IMG/VR virus record: IMGVR_UViG_3300032173_000015
Coordinates: 1 to 39,223 of that record
Length of the DNA stretch: 39,223 nt
Direction: 5' to 3' (one strand)
Source of the DNA: a virus
Positions 16,593-22,531 of the stretch are shown here, one piece after another. Position numbers and translations under genes: made by a program. The first letter of the stretch is position 1, and the number at the start of each line of letters is the position of its first letter. The notes under the pieces were generated by a model. It was not told the origin of the DNA. It ran no database searches and was given only the letters and a program-made list of their open reading frames with translations.

Positions 16593-16667
16593 ACTTTCGA
16601 GCTTAATACTCTCCGAAAGTTTGCTTCATCATTCGGGCAGGGTTTGTAGATAAATCCCTGCCTTTTT
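16593..16667. terminator. Two intergenic hairpins after the second capsid-region gene
   Basis: Hairpin 1: ACTTTCG (16593-16599) with CGAAAGT (16614-16620), 14-nt loop. Hairpin 2: GGCAGGG (16636-16642) with CCCTGCC (16656-16662), followed on the plus strand by TTTTTATTT. On the minus strand, hairpin 2 comes directly after the stop of 16670-17689 but lacks a T run, so it may protect the 3' end of the capsid mRNA or attenuate, rather than fully terminate. Confidence 0.55.
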
Positions 16668-16669
16668 AT

Positions 16670-17689
16670 TTAAACGTTAAATGATGTACCAGCTCTCCAG
16701 TAAATCACATCGTTGTTCATACCAGCAGGAGTATCAACAGTACCTCCAGCCAATAAGATTCCATATCTGCTATCGTCAAATGTTGCATCAGATAGAATAT
16801 CAGTTCCAGAAAACAAAGCTTGAGATGTGTCTTCACCAACTGGAACAACTTGAGCAAAATTCATTCCTACGGCTGCTACAGCGGTTAATGGGAATACAAA
16901 AGGAGCAAGTCCTGTTGTATCGATATCAACTGTTATAGTATTACCAGTAGATGCAGTTGCTGTATTTACAGCGACAATTGTTGCTATAGTAGGAGGCAAA
17001 GTCATTCCATATGCTGCTGGAATAGAAACTCTTACCTTTTGTCCAACTACATAACGGTGTCTTACGCTCAATCTAATAACAGCTTGTGCTGCTTGAGATA
17101 CGGCAGTAATAAAGCGTCTTGCTGGATAGAATGGAGCTCCGAAAGATCCATTATTTACTTTTTGCCAGTTACCGGTTGTAGCAGCAACCATTTGAGGCAT
17201 ATATTCTAAACTGAATGTTCCAGCTATTGGATTTCCAGGAACAGGCGTACTATAACCAATAGTAAAATCCATACCGCTGATTTGACGTCCGCCAACAACA
17301 TTGGTCAATCTAACAACATCGCCTGGAGTTAAACCATTCGCTGCTGTTGCTAAAGCCGATGTTACTACTGGTATTGCAGCGTTAGAAACCGCTGTAATGT
17401 CTGTATAAAGTGTTCCCATAGGAGTAATAGTTGTATCTAATGGTGTAAATCCACCGGTAGCAACAACAAACTCACCAGCAGCTCCTAAAACGCCTTTAGT
17501 TGTTTCAAAAGCAGAACCTGCAGGCATACCCGCTTGCCAATAGAATTTAACACCAACTGGAGCAATTTGAACAGCTAATGCTTGTGTATAGTTATATGTT
17601 TCAATCCAGGTTACGCCAGATCTAAGTTGAAGAAATTGGTTATTTTGGTTAGAAATAAAACTACCTTGTTGTATTATTGTATTATTCAT
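16670..17689 (-). CDS. Virion protein encoded with the major capsid protein (339 aa)
   Basis: A 339-residue beta-rich protein starting MNNTIIQQGSFISNQNNQFL, then LRSGVTWIETYNYTQALAVQ. It contains two related parts, including a C-terminal HRYVVGQKVRVSIPAAYGMT segment like that of the 120-aa protein at 15775-16137. AAAGGAGAATAC precedes the ATG, and only 10 nt separate it from the capsid gene, implying abundant coexpression. A decoration, head-fibre or second capsid-lattice protein is likely from position and beta composition; the precise role is unknown. Confidence 0.7.
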   Translation of the reverse strand: MNNTIIQQGSFISNQNNQFLQLRSGVTWIETYNYTQALAVQIAPVGVKFYWQAGMPAGSAFETTKGVLGAAGEFVVATGGFTPLDTTITPMGTLYTDITAVSNAAIPVVTSALATAANGLTPGDVVRLTNVVGGRQISGMDFTIGYSTPVPGNPIAGTFSLEYMPQMVAATTGNWQKVNNGSFGAPFYPARRFITAVSQAAQAVIRLSVRHRYVVGQKVRVSIPAAYGMTLPPTIATIVAVNTATASTGNTITVDIDTTGLAPFVFPLTAVAAVGMNFAQVVPVGEDTSQALFSGTDILSDATFDDSRYGILLAGGTVDTPAGMNNDVIYWRAGTSFNV

Positions 17690-17699
17690 GTATTCTCCT

Positions 17700-18644
17700 T
17701 TATAGCGTGCAACGCAAGTTTAGTACCCATAAATCGTTCAATATACGCGGCACTTCGGCGAACTTGTAGCCAACACTTGCATTTAATGCGAGTGGACCAT
17801 CATAAATAGGTGGCCTATAAATGAAAGATGCGCTATAACCATCTTGTTCGATACATGCATAAGCTTCCATGCCGACACAGAAGATATTATACACTGTTCT
17901 TCCAAGCATTGATCCTACAGGTTGTGTTGAACCAATAGATGAGATCAAGAATCTCAAGTTTCCAGCAGATCCCCACTCAGAACGCAATGCATTCATAGGA
18001 GATGGGTAGTCATTCTTTTGATGGAATCCGTTAATTCCGTCTAAACGGCTAGATAAATCTGTGTGACAAAGAGCAAAGTATGCATCCCTTATAGGAGCTG
18101 TACCAAACTTGTCGTCACCTTCGATGTTATCAAGAATTGTATAGGCGTTACTTCCCAAAAGTGAACGTACGATATCGTCGATATCTGCACGTGTTATTTC
18201 TGTTGGATTGTCGCCGTTTACACCAGCTACGCAGTTAATGAAAGCTGCGGTTCCTGCGAGCATGTCACGAGTGAGTTGATCCTCTGTTTGACGAAGAGAA
18301 ACTCCCAAACGCGCTGCTGCTTCATTTAAAACTGGATCCTGATTTTGAAGTGTGCATTGCTCGTTCAAAATCACATAAGTTCCGTAGAAAGAGATGCGTG
18401 CATCGATATCAACAGCAGTTAGCGTCTGCGCAGGTGGCGTTACACCGGTGTTTCCTAGTGGCACCATAGCTGTTTGTAATGGATTATATCTTCTCATGCG
18501 AAGTGTATTACCACCATTACGTGGCATTTTCTTCAACACTGCAGGTATCTTATGAATCATATTAGGCACTGGCACCGACAATAATTTATAAGAAAAACTT
18601 TGCTGCACTGGTGAAGGAAGTATTGTTGTAGTAGTTATTGGCAT
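17700..18644 (-). CDS. Major capsid protein, N4-gp56 family (314 aa)
   Basis: A 314-residue protein with the hallmark run of the N4-gp56 capsid family: NTLRMRRYNPLQTAMVPLG, then GVTPPAQTLTAVDIDARISF, GTYVILNEQCTLQNQDPVLN, EAAARLGVSLRQTEDQLTRD and MLAGTAAF (together about residues 46-135), and the later RDAYFALCHTDLSSRLDGIN stretch. It forms the icosahedral HK97-fold shell. TTTAAGGAAAAAA precedes the ATG. The gene follows the scaffold and the M15 peptidase gene, and is preceded by a 366-base leader with its own probable promoter and three hairpins, suggesting strong separate expression. Slightly shorter than many family members. Confidence 0.88.
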   Translation of the reverse strand: MPITTTTILPSPVQQSFSYKLLSVPVPNMIHKIPAVLKKMPRNGGNTLRMRRYNPLQTAMVPLGNTGVTPPAQTLTAVDIDARISFYGTYVILNEQCTLQNQDPVLNEAAARLGVSLRQTEDQLTRDMLAGTAAFINCVAGVNGDNPTEITRADIDDIVRSLLGSNAYTILDNIEGDDKFGTAPIRDAYFALCHTDLSSRLDGINGFHQKNDYPSPMNALRSEWGSAGNLRFLISSIGSTQPVGSMLGRTVYNIFCVGMEAYACIEQDGYSASFIYRPPIYDGPLALNASVGYKFAEVPRILNDLWVLNLRCTL

Positions 18645-18725
18645 TTTTTTCCTTAAAGATAATGTTAAATATACGACATTTCTTTAAGATTGGATGAGGT
18701 CTTAGAATTTACATCCAGAAGGAGA

Positions 18726-18800
18726 GGACTAATCTCCGTAAGTCCGACGAGAGGACGAATCTCGGTACGTCATAGGAGTTGACGAATCTCCGTACGTCAA
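18726..18800 (-). ncRNA. Three tandem hairpins in the capsid-gene leader
   Basis: On the plus strand the units are GGACT-AATCTCCGTA-AGTCC (18726-18745), GACG-AATCTCGGTA-CGTC (18754-18771) and TTGACG-AATCTCCGTA-CGTCAA (18779-18800). The 10-base loop is the same in all three apart from one C/G change, while stem bases vary and still pair. On the mRNA (minus) strand the loops read TACGGAGATT or TACCGAGATT. They fall just after a probable promoter and some 80 bases before the capsid start codon, so they would sit near the 5' end of the capsid transcript. Function unknown: mRNA stability, translational control or protein binding. Confidence 0.6.
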
Positions 18801-18804
18801 GATA

Positions 18805-18834
18805 AGTATAATACTTAAAATAGGGAAAATGCAA
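18805..18834 (-). promoter_or_regulatory. Probable capsid-operon promoter
   Basis: On the minus strand, TTGCAT (18834-18829), an 18-base spacer and TATACT (18810-18805); a second -10-like TATTAT overlaps it. Transcription would start near 18798, at the first of the three hairpins, giving a leader of about 150 bases before the capsid gene. Confidence 0.5.
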
Positions 18835-18837
18835 GTA

Positions 18838-18875
18838 GCCCGGGGTAAAAGGAGAGAAAGAAGAAACCCCCGGGC
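18838..18875. other. GC-rich stem-loop upstream of the capsid promoter
   Basis: GCCCGGGG (18838-18845) pairs with CCCCGGGC (18868-18875) around a purine-rich 22-base loop that reads TTTCTTCTTTCTCTCC on the minus strand. It is strikingly GC-rich for its AT-rich surroundings. There is no T run directly after it, so it is not a standard terminator. The rest of the 18645-19010 gap holds no credible gene. Confidence 0.45.
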
Positions 18876-18966
18876 GTAAGTAATAATCTACACTCTGTAC
18901 ATAATTATTAAATAATATTAATATGAGATTGTTCGTAGAATGGGTGAAATATCCCATATTAATTAT

Positions 18967-19004
18967 GGAACTTGGGAGTTGCTGCTCCTGAGTTCCTGTT
19001 TTTA
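18967..19004. terminator. Stem-loop after the endolysin gene
   Basis: GGAACT (18967-18972) pairs with AGTTCC (18991-18996), with an inner GGAG/CTCC stem. On the plus strand it is followed by TGTTTTTATTTT; on the minus strand it lies 15 bases after the endolysin stop but is followed only by ATAATTAATAT. It probably separates the scaffold-endolysin unit from the capsid unit, possibly incompletely. Confidence 0.5.
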
Positions 19005-19010
19005 TTTTAA

Positions 19011-19361
19011 TTAAACTCTCAAGTCTTGCATCTCAAAATGATTGCCGTCTGGGCGAGATTTAAAATCACCCCCGTGCCTGTTTGATGGATGCAATTTCTT
19101 CCAATACTCACCAAAAGGCCTATAATCTTCGCTATCTGGGAAGTATTTTCCATCTGCTGAAAACAAATTTATGTCTATAGCCAGTCTTTTACAATGGAGA
19201 CTGTTTAATATGCCTTTACCCTCTTTTGCATAAATTGCAGCTTGAGCTGGCGTTCTATAAACTTCACCAAGAGTACAAACATAACCAGATTGGAAGATAT
19301 GCTCAATTAATTTTGCCACATTACGGGCAAATATTGCCTGTTCTTGTGCTAATGATTTCAT
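19011..19361 (-). CDS. Endolysin, M15-family L-Ala-D-Glu/D-Ala-D-Ala peptidase (116 aa)
   Basis: A compact 116-residue zinc peptidase of the M15 family. Zinc ligands and active-site pattern are visible: SLHCKRLAIDINLF gives His56 and Asp63, and GGDFKSRPDGNHFEM gives His108 with Glu110, with the usual WKKL...GGDF context. An early VYRTPAQAAIYAKEGKG segment matches the family's R-T-x2-Q-A feature. T5- and A500-type endolysins with this fold cut peptide cross-links of peptidoglycan. There is no signal peptide, so release needs a holin or envelope helpers. It overlaps the scaffold stop by 1 nt and precedes the capsid gene, an unusual place for a lysis gene, so a virion-associated role is possible. 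Confidence 0.85.
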   Translation of the reverse strand: MKSLAQEQAIFARNVAKLIEHIFQSGYVCTLGEVYRTPAQAAIYAKEGKGILNSLHCKRLAIDINLFSADGKYFPDSEDYRPFGEYWKKLHPSNRHGGDFKSRPDGNHFEMQDLRV

Positions 19362-20323
19362 TACATATTCTTTCTTGCTTGCATCATTTCTCTACGTAAT
19401 TGCTCTTTAATTTCATCAGTAAATTCGCCATTAGCGAAAGCATTTGCCTTAGACAATGGACTATCACCTTGTTGTGGATTAACCGACGCCAGAGGTCTAG
19501 GCTTGGCTGTATTCTTAATAACTCTGGCGCGGTCATTTTGCAATACTGGGTCTGCATGAATCCCAAACTGTTTTATAAGCGTATAAGCTGAAACTGCCTT
19601 ACTATAAAGGTCGGTTGAAGCTGACAAAGTAGCAGCAATCTCTGGGTAATCTTCTCTAAGTTGTGCGATATTGTCTTGAGAAACAACTCTATCAAAATCT
19701 GGATATGTTGCTTTGATACGTGCTTCAGTTATCGATTCTGCAGACTGGGATTGGTAATTCTTAAGTTGTTGCTGCATTTGGTTCATTTTCTTATTCATCT
19801 GGCGAAGATATTTACCTTCGACAAGTGCATCATCTTCAATAAGTAAATCATCTTCTTCTGGTTGTTGCTCTTGTTGCTTTGGCATATTTTGTTGCATTTG
19901 TTGCATTTGCATCATACGTAGAAGTTCGTCTCGTTCTCTTTCTGCTTTCTTTTGAGCTTCTCTAAGTTCACGTATTCTTTTTGCAGCTGGAGCTTCTTGC
20001 CCACGTTTTGGTTGCGGGATCACTACGTCAATTTCATCTCCGTCATCGCCTTCTTCAGTTGCCTCCAAATTGTCCTCAACTGTGGACAGATTGTCTTCGT
20101 TTGAGTTATCCACAGATTGTGTACGACTCATCTCATTCAAGACATCTTGAGGCACCTCGTCGGGTACAGGGGCTGCGGCACTTTTTCCGGGGGATAGAGG
20201 AGCCGCCCATGGATCTGGAGCCGCAGCACTGATAGGAGGTTGCTCGTTTAATGGAGGCATATCAATATCTCGTTGTTGCCCACTTGAATAAAAATTTTTA
20301 CTAATTGGTTTACCCATTGCCAT
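19361..20323 (-). CDS. Scaffolding protein (320 aa)
   Basis: A 320-residue, highly charged protein. It has a Pro/Ala-rich start (MAMGKPISKNFYSSGQQRDI, then PPISAAAPDPWAAPLSPGKS), an acidic middle (EATEEGDDGDEIDVVI), a Gln/Met-rich coiled coil (MMQMQQMQQNMPKQQEQQ, about 140-200), and a C-terminal helical basic end (FTDEIKEQLRREMMQARKNM). Acidic coiled-coil proteins between portal and capsid genes are scaffolds that direct procapsid assembly; the basic C-terminal helix is the usual coat-binding part. Its ribosome site is GGAGACAAAATA, and it overlaps the 20323-20682 gene end to start. Confidence 0.78.
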   Translation of the reverse strand: MAMGKPISKNFYSSGQQRDIDMPPLNEQPPISAAAPDPWAAPLSPGKSAAAPVPDEVPQDVLNEMSRTQSVDNSNEDNLSTVEDNLEATEEGDDGDEIDVVIPQPKRGQEAPAAKRIRELREAQKKAERERDELLRMMQMQQMQQNMPKQQEQQPEEDDLLIEDDALVEGKYLRQMNKKMNQMQQQLKNYQSQSAESITEARIKATYPDFDRVVSQDNIAQLREDYPEIAATLSASTDLYSKAVSAYTLIKQFGIHADPVLQNDRARVIKNTAKPRPLASVNPQQGDSPLSKANAFANGEFTDEIKEQLRREMMQARKNM

Positions 20324-20682
20324 TATTTTGTCTCCTCAGATAATTTTTTATCGTCGTATTTATCCCAATCTTCAATTCTTTTTTGGCTATCCATCATGAT
20401 GTTTTCAATTTTCTCAAAGGATAACTGCAATGGATAAAGTATTTTATCATTCTCATCTGCTAAATAAAACCCTCTAGAATCTTCAGGGTATCTTGCAGCA
20501 TAAATCTCTAAAAGTTTTTTTAACTCTTCAAATCGTTTTATATACAATTCAATCAATTGATCTGAACTATAATAATTAGAAGCATCGTCTCCAAAATCTT
20601 TATCTACATCGTCCAAACGTTTTACCAAACCCAAAATTATTTCTTCTAAGCCTTTAAAGCGTACTTCGCCTCTTTTTGCCAT
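20323..20682 (-). CDS. Hypothetical helical protein (119 aa)
   Basis: A 119-residue charged helical protein, MAKRGEVRFKGLEEIILGLV, then KRLDDVDKDFGDDASNYYSS and a second helix (LIELYIKRFEELKKLLEIYA). The start has GGAAGGAAATTAGA. It is tightly packed between the 162-aa protein and the scaffold, sharing stop and start bases with the scaffold, so it belongs to the head assembly operon. No family recognised; perhaps a head-assembly accessory. Confidence 0.65.
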   Translation of the reverse strand: MAKRGEVRFKGLEEIILGLVKRLDDVDKDFGDDASNYYSSDQLIELYIKRFEELKKLLEIYAARYPEDSRGFYLADENDKILYPLQLSFEKIENIMMDSQKRIEDWDKYDDKKLSEETK

Positions 20683-20683
20683 T

Positions 20684-21172
20684 CTAATTTCCTTCCAGTA
20701 TTATTCCTGTTTTTAGGTTTTCACCATTAAGTTTTCTGCATAAAGTCATAAGTTCGCCATTATAGAAATTGAGTATAAACTCCAAAAGTAACTGCTCTTC
20801 TGGGACTATCTTGTCAGCGTTGCGCAAAAATACTTCGCATGTTTGTCTATCTGGAATAGTCCATAGATACTCTAAATTTCCTGAGCCATGATGATATTTG
20901 TACACCGATTGATCGTGATCTGGAGTTGGACAAGTTCCTCGTTCTGCAAAATAGTTGCGAAGAACATTCTCGAGTAGTTTCTCTTTTTTAGTTATAACTA
21001 CAACAAAAAAGTCATGTTGCATGGTTTTTAGACCACGGTCAACCGCTACCTTTAGGTTATCTATGTAATCTTTATGTACTTCGCGTTGGATTTCTATTGG
21101 ATCTCTGGTCTCTGGCGCTTTTTGTTGTAGCTCAAGAGCTATCGCACCGACTGTCTTCTTCTTTTTAGTCAT
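20684..21172 (-). CDS. Conserved phage protein of unknown function in the head module (162 aa)
   Basis: A 162-residue protein starting MTKKKKTVGAIALELQQKAP, with a core that I recognise from many phages with this head module: HDFFVVVITKKEKLLENVLR, NYFAERGTCPTPDHDQSVYK and YLWTIPDRQTCEVFLRNADK. The family has no established function that I know. AAAGGAGATAA precedes the ATG. It lies just after a tRNA-like gene and before the scaffold-associated genes; a role in assembly or host takeover cannot be distinguished. Confidence 0.8.
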   Translation of the reverse strand: MTKKKKTVGAIALELQQKAPETRDPIEIQREVHKDYIDNLKVAVDRGLKTMQHDFFVVVITKKEKLLENVLRNYFAERGTCPTPDHDQSVYKYHHGSGNLEYLWTIPDRQTCEVFLRNADKIVPEEQLLLEFILNFYNGELMTLCRKLNGENLKTGIILEGN

Positions 21173-21189
21173 TTATCTCCTTTATGGCC

Positions 21190-21261
21190 CGCAAGAATTG
21201 GGACTCGAACCCAAATCTGCCGTCCTAAGTGACAACCTTCTACCAATTGAACTATTCTTGC
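21190..21261 (-). tRNA. tRNA gene with a non-canonical anticodon arm
   Basis: On the minus strand: a perfect 7-bp acceptor stem (GCAAGAA/TTCTTGC), T8-A9, D arm GTTC-AATTGGTA-GAA, and a perfect T arm TTGGG-TTCGAGT-CCCAA. CCA is not encoded. The anticodon arm GTTGTC-ACTTAG-GACGGC folds as 6 bp with a 6-base loop, or 5 bp with an 8-base loop (CACTTAGG), not as 5 bp with 7 bases. A forced 7-base loop CTTAGGA would give anticodon UAG (Leu CUA), at the cost of an A-C mismatch and a 3-base variable loop. The amino acid is therefore uncertain. It lies in the gap before the 162-aa head gene. Confidence 0.7.
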
Positions 21262-21305
21262 GGCACCTCATGAATGAATCTTTTTTAAATATGCTACAGA
21301 TTTAT

Positions 21306-21381
21306 AAAATAGACAATAAAAAAGGCGTTGCTAACGGCTATGTGTACAAAATAGACACTAAAAAAGGCGTTGCTAACAGCT
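21306..21381. repeat. 34-base direct repeat, two copies
   Basis: Copies at 21306-21339 and 21348-21381 (period 42) differ at two positions. The core AAAAAAGGCGTTGCTAAC is the loop side and T run of the terminator; only the second copy has the pairing arm GCAACGCC. Confidence 0.85.
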
Positions 21382-21389
21382 GCAACGCC
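21360..21389 (-). terminator. Rho-independent terminator after the portal-to-basic-protein unit
   Basis: On the minus strand, GGCGTTGC (21389-21382), an 8-base loop and GCAACGCC (21373-21366) are followed by TTTTTT (21365-21360). It lies 23 bases after the stop at 21412 and before the tRNA. Confidence 0.85.
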
Positions 21390-21411
21390 AAATCGTATCC
21401 GCTTAAGATAG

Positions 21412-21615
21412 CTATTTTTTCTTTTTCTTCTTATCTTTCTTTTTCTCTAGCATCTCAGTAACTATTGACTCAGATGATTTACCTTTTTCCTTAAACTTCT
21501 TTGGTTTTTTCACTTTAAGTCCTTTTATAAGCGCTTTGTCTTCAGCAGCTTCTTTGTTAAAAGTTTTAATATCACCCTTAAGATGCTTAATCACTTTCTT
21601 TATCTTTTTAGCCAT
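21412..21615 (-). CDS. Lys-rich basic protein (67 aa)
   Basis: A very basic 67-residue protein, MAKKIKKVIKHLKGDIKTFN, ending EKKKDKKKKKK. I use ATG at 21615, with AAAGGG nine bases before it, rather than an upstream in-frame ATG at 21666 that lies within the preceding gene. The first part could form a helix; the tail is a lysine run. With the adjacent DUF6496-type protein it forms a pair of small, basic, possibly nucleic-acid-binding proteins after the portal. Function unknown. Confidence 0.65.
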   Translation of the reverse strand: MAKKIKKVIKHLKGDIKTFNKEAAEDKALIKGLKVKKPKKFKEKGKSSESIVTEMLEKKKDKKKKKK

Positions 21616-21616
21616 A

Positions 21617-21805
21617 CTATTTGCCCTTTTTACGCTTCTTTTTAGTCTTTGATTTGCCTGCCTCACTCAAAGCTATCGCAATTGCTTGTTTAGGGTTAGT
21701 AACTTCAGGACCTTTTTTAGATCCAGAGTGTAACTTTCCAGTCTTAAACTCATGCATAACTTTTTCAACTTTAGCAGTGCCTTTTTTCTTTTTTTTCTTT
21801 GCCAC
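21617..21805 (-). CDS. DUF6496-type small basic protein (62 aa)
   Basis: A 62-residue protein with the characteristic DUF6496 core: KVMHEFKTGKLHSGSKKGPE and VTNPKQAIAIALSEAGKS, flanked by lysine runs. Family members occur in phages and bacteria and are basic; their biochemical function is not established, though DNA binding is plausible. The frame starts with GTG at 21805 (TAGGA upstream); no ATG is available in frame. It is followed directly by the next basic protein. Confidence 0.8.
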   Translation of the reverse strand: MAKKKKKKGTAKVEKVMHEFKTGKLHSGSKKGPEVTNPKQAIAIALSEAGKSKTKKKRKKGK

Positions 21806-21827
21806 ATCAATCCTAGTTATTTGATTG

Positions 21828-22028
21828 TTAATCCTCGTTGCATTCGTTTCTAAAACGTTCTACCTGGAAACCAATAGGAAATTCTTTATACATTGGCTCC
21901 TGTGATAGATTTGCTACAGCTGTATAGTCCGCCCTAACCCTTTTACTGTCTCTTTGTTCTTGCCGACGTCGTGGCTCTACAGTCTCACGGAAGATCTCTT
22001 CCATGAATATGATCCCTGATTTCTTCAT
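21828..22028 (-). CDS. Small phage protein, paralogue of the 22232-22471 product (66 aa)
   Basis: A 66-residue protein starting MKKSGIIFMEEIFRETVEPR, behind GGGGATATTT. I prefer this ATG to a TTG four codons upstream. The C-terminal half RADYTAVANLSQEPMYKEFP matches TADRSAVANMPQSVKYHDWP in the gene two places upstream, so both probably belong to one small family often found after portal genes. Function unknown; a role in head assembly is suggested only by location. Confidence 0.7.
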   Translation of the reverse strand: MKKSGIIFMEEIFRETVEPRRRQEQRDSKRVRADYTAVANLSQEPMYKEFPIGFQVERFRNECNED

Positions 22029-22077
22029 AAATATCCCCAAATGTGAAATAGGGGGTTGCTTAGACCCCCTACCATGA

Positions 22078-22227
22078 TTACCTAGATCTTGTTGATCTCT
22101 GGCTATCTATTTGCTCATCTACCCTTTTTTGGGCAGCTGATTTCTTGTCTAGTTGATTGGCTGGCCTGCCAAGTATTGCCCAAGCAATCTTTTTGCCCTT
22201 GCCAGGCTGCCTGATCATTGCAGGCAT
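22078..22227 (-). CDS. Short hypothetical basic protein (49 aa)
   Basis: A 49-residue protein from ATG at 22227: MPAMIRQPGKGKKIAWAILG, then RPANQLDKKSAAQKRVDEQI. A longer version would begin with GTG at 22269 but lacks a ribosome site; TAAGG lies just before the chosen ATG, overlapping the stop of the upstream gene. Small, basic and without a recognised family. It sits between the two related RxDxxAVAN proteins. Confidence 0.5.
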   Translation of the reverse strand: MPAMIRQPGKGKKIAWAILGRPANQLDKKSAAQKRVDEQIDSQRSTRSR

Positions 22228-22231
22228 GACC

Positions 22232-22471
22232 TTAGTACTTGTTGTGCGAGCGATGTCTCTTTGCACCACTTACATCTTCATTCATCTGAGCATTAACGCC
22301 TGTTATTTGGTCATTTAACTCAGGAGAAGCTTCTCCAAGATACTTATCAGAAGTTGGCCAATCGTGGTACTTAACTGATTGTGGCATGTTTGCTACCGCT
22401 GATCTGTCAGCAGTAAGCATTCCGCCTTCTCTTGCTTCTGTTCTCTTCTCTTCGTAATATCTCTTTGCCAT
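22232..22471 (-). CDS. Small conserved-type phage protein after the portal (79 aa)
   Basis: A 79-residue protein from ATG at 22471 (GAAAGG upstream): MAKRYYEEKRTEAREGGMLT, then ADRSAVANMPQSVKYHDWPT. Proteins starting MAKRYYEE with the R-S-A-(V/I)-A-N-M-P-Q motif are common directly after portal genes of gut and environmental podovirus-like phages; no function has been assigned that I know. The paralogue at 21828-22028 shares the motif. Confidence 0.75.
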   Translation of the reverse strand: MAKRYYEEKRTEAREGGMLTADRSAVANMPQSVKYHDWPTSDKYLGEASPELNDQITGVNAQMNEDVSGAKRHRSHNKY

Positions 22472-22531
22472 GTTAGGCCTTTCGTAGAAACTACAGTCCA
22501 CCAATAAGGTGCTGTAAGGTTAAACCACTAT

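Noticed and set aside
18720-18800. Short repeats as a CRISPR array
   Set aside because: Units are about 18-22 bases with spacers of only 7-8 bases and changed stems; no cas genes are present.
18709-18957. Open frame of 82 codons on the minus strand through the capsid leader
   Set aside because: No ribosome site, and its repeats (DVRRFV, DVPRFV, DLRRLV) are a by-product of the three hairpins and the promoter region.
21198-21461. Plus-strand open frame across the tRNA and terminator
   Set aside because: It runs over the tRNA, the direct repeat and the terminator; composition is not protein-like.
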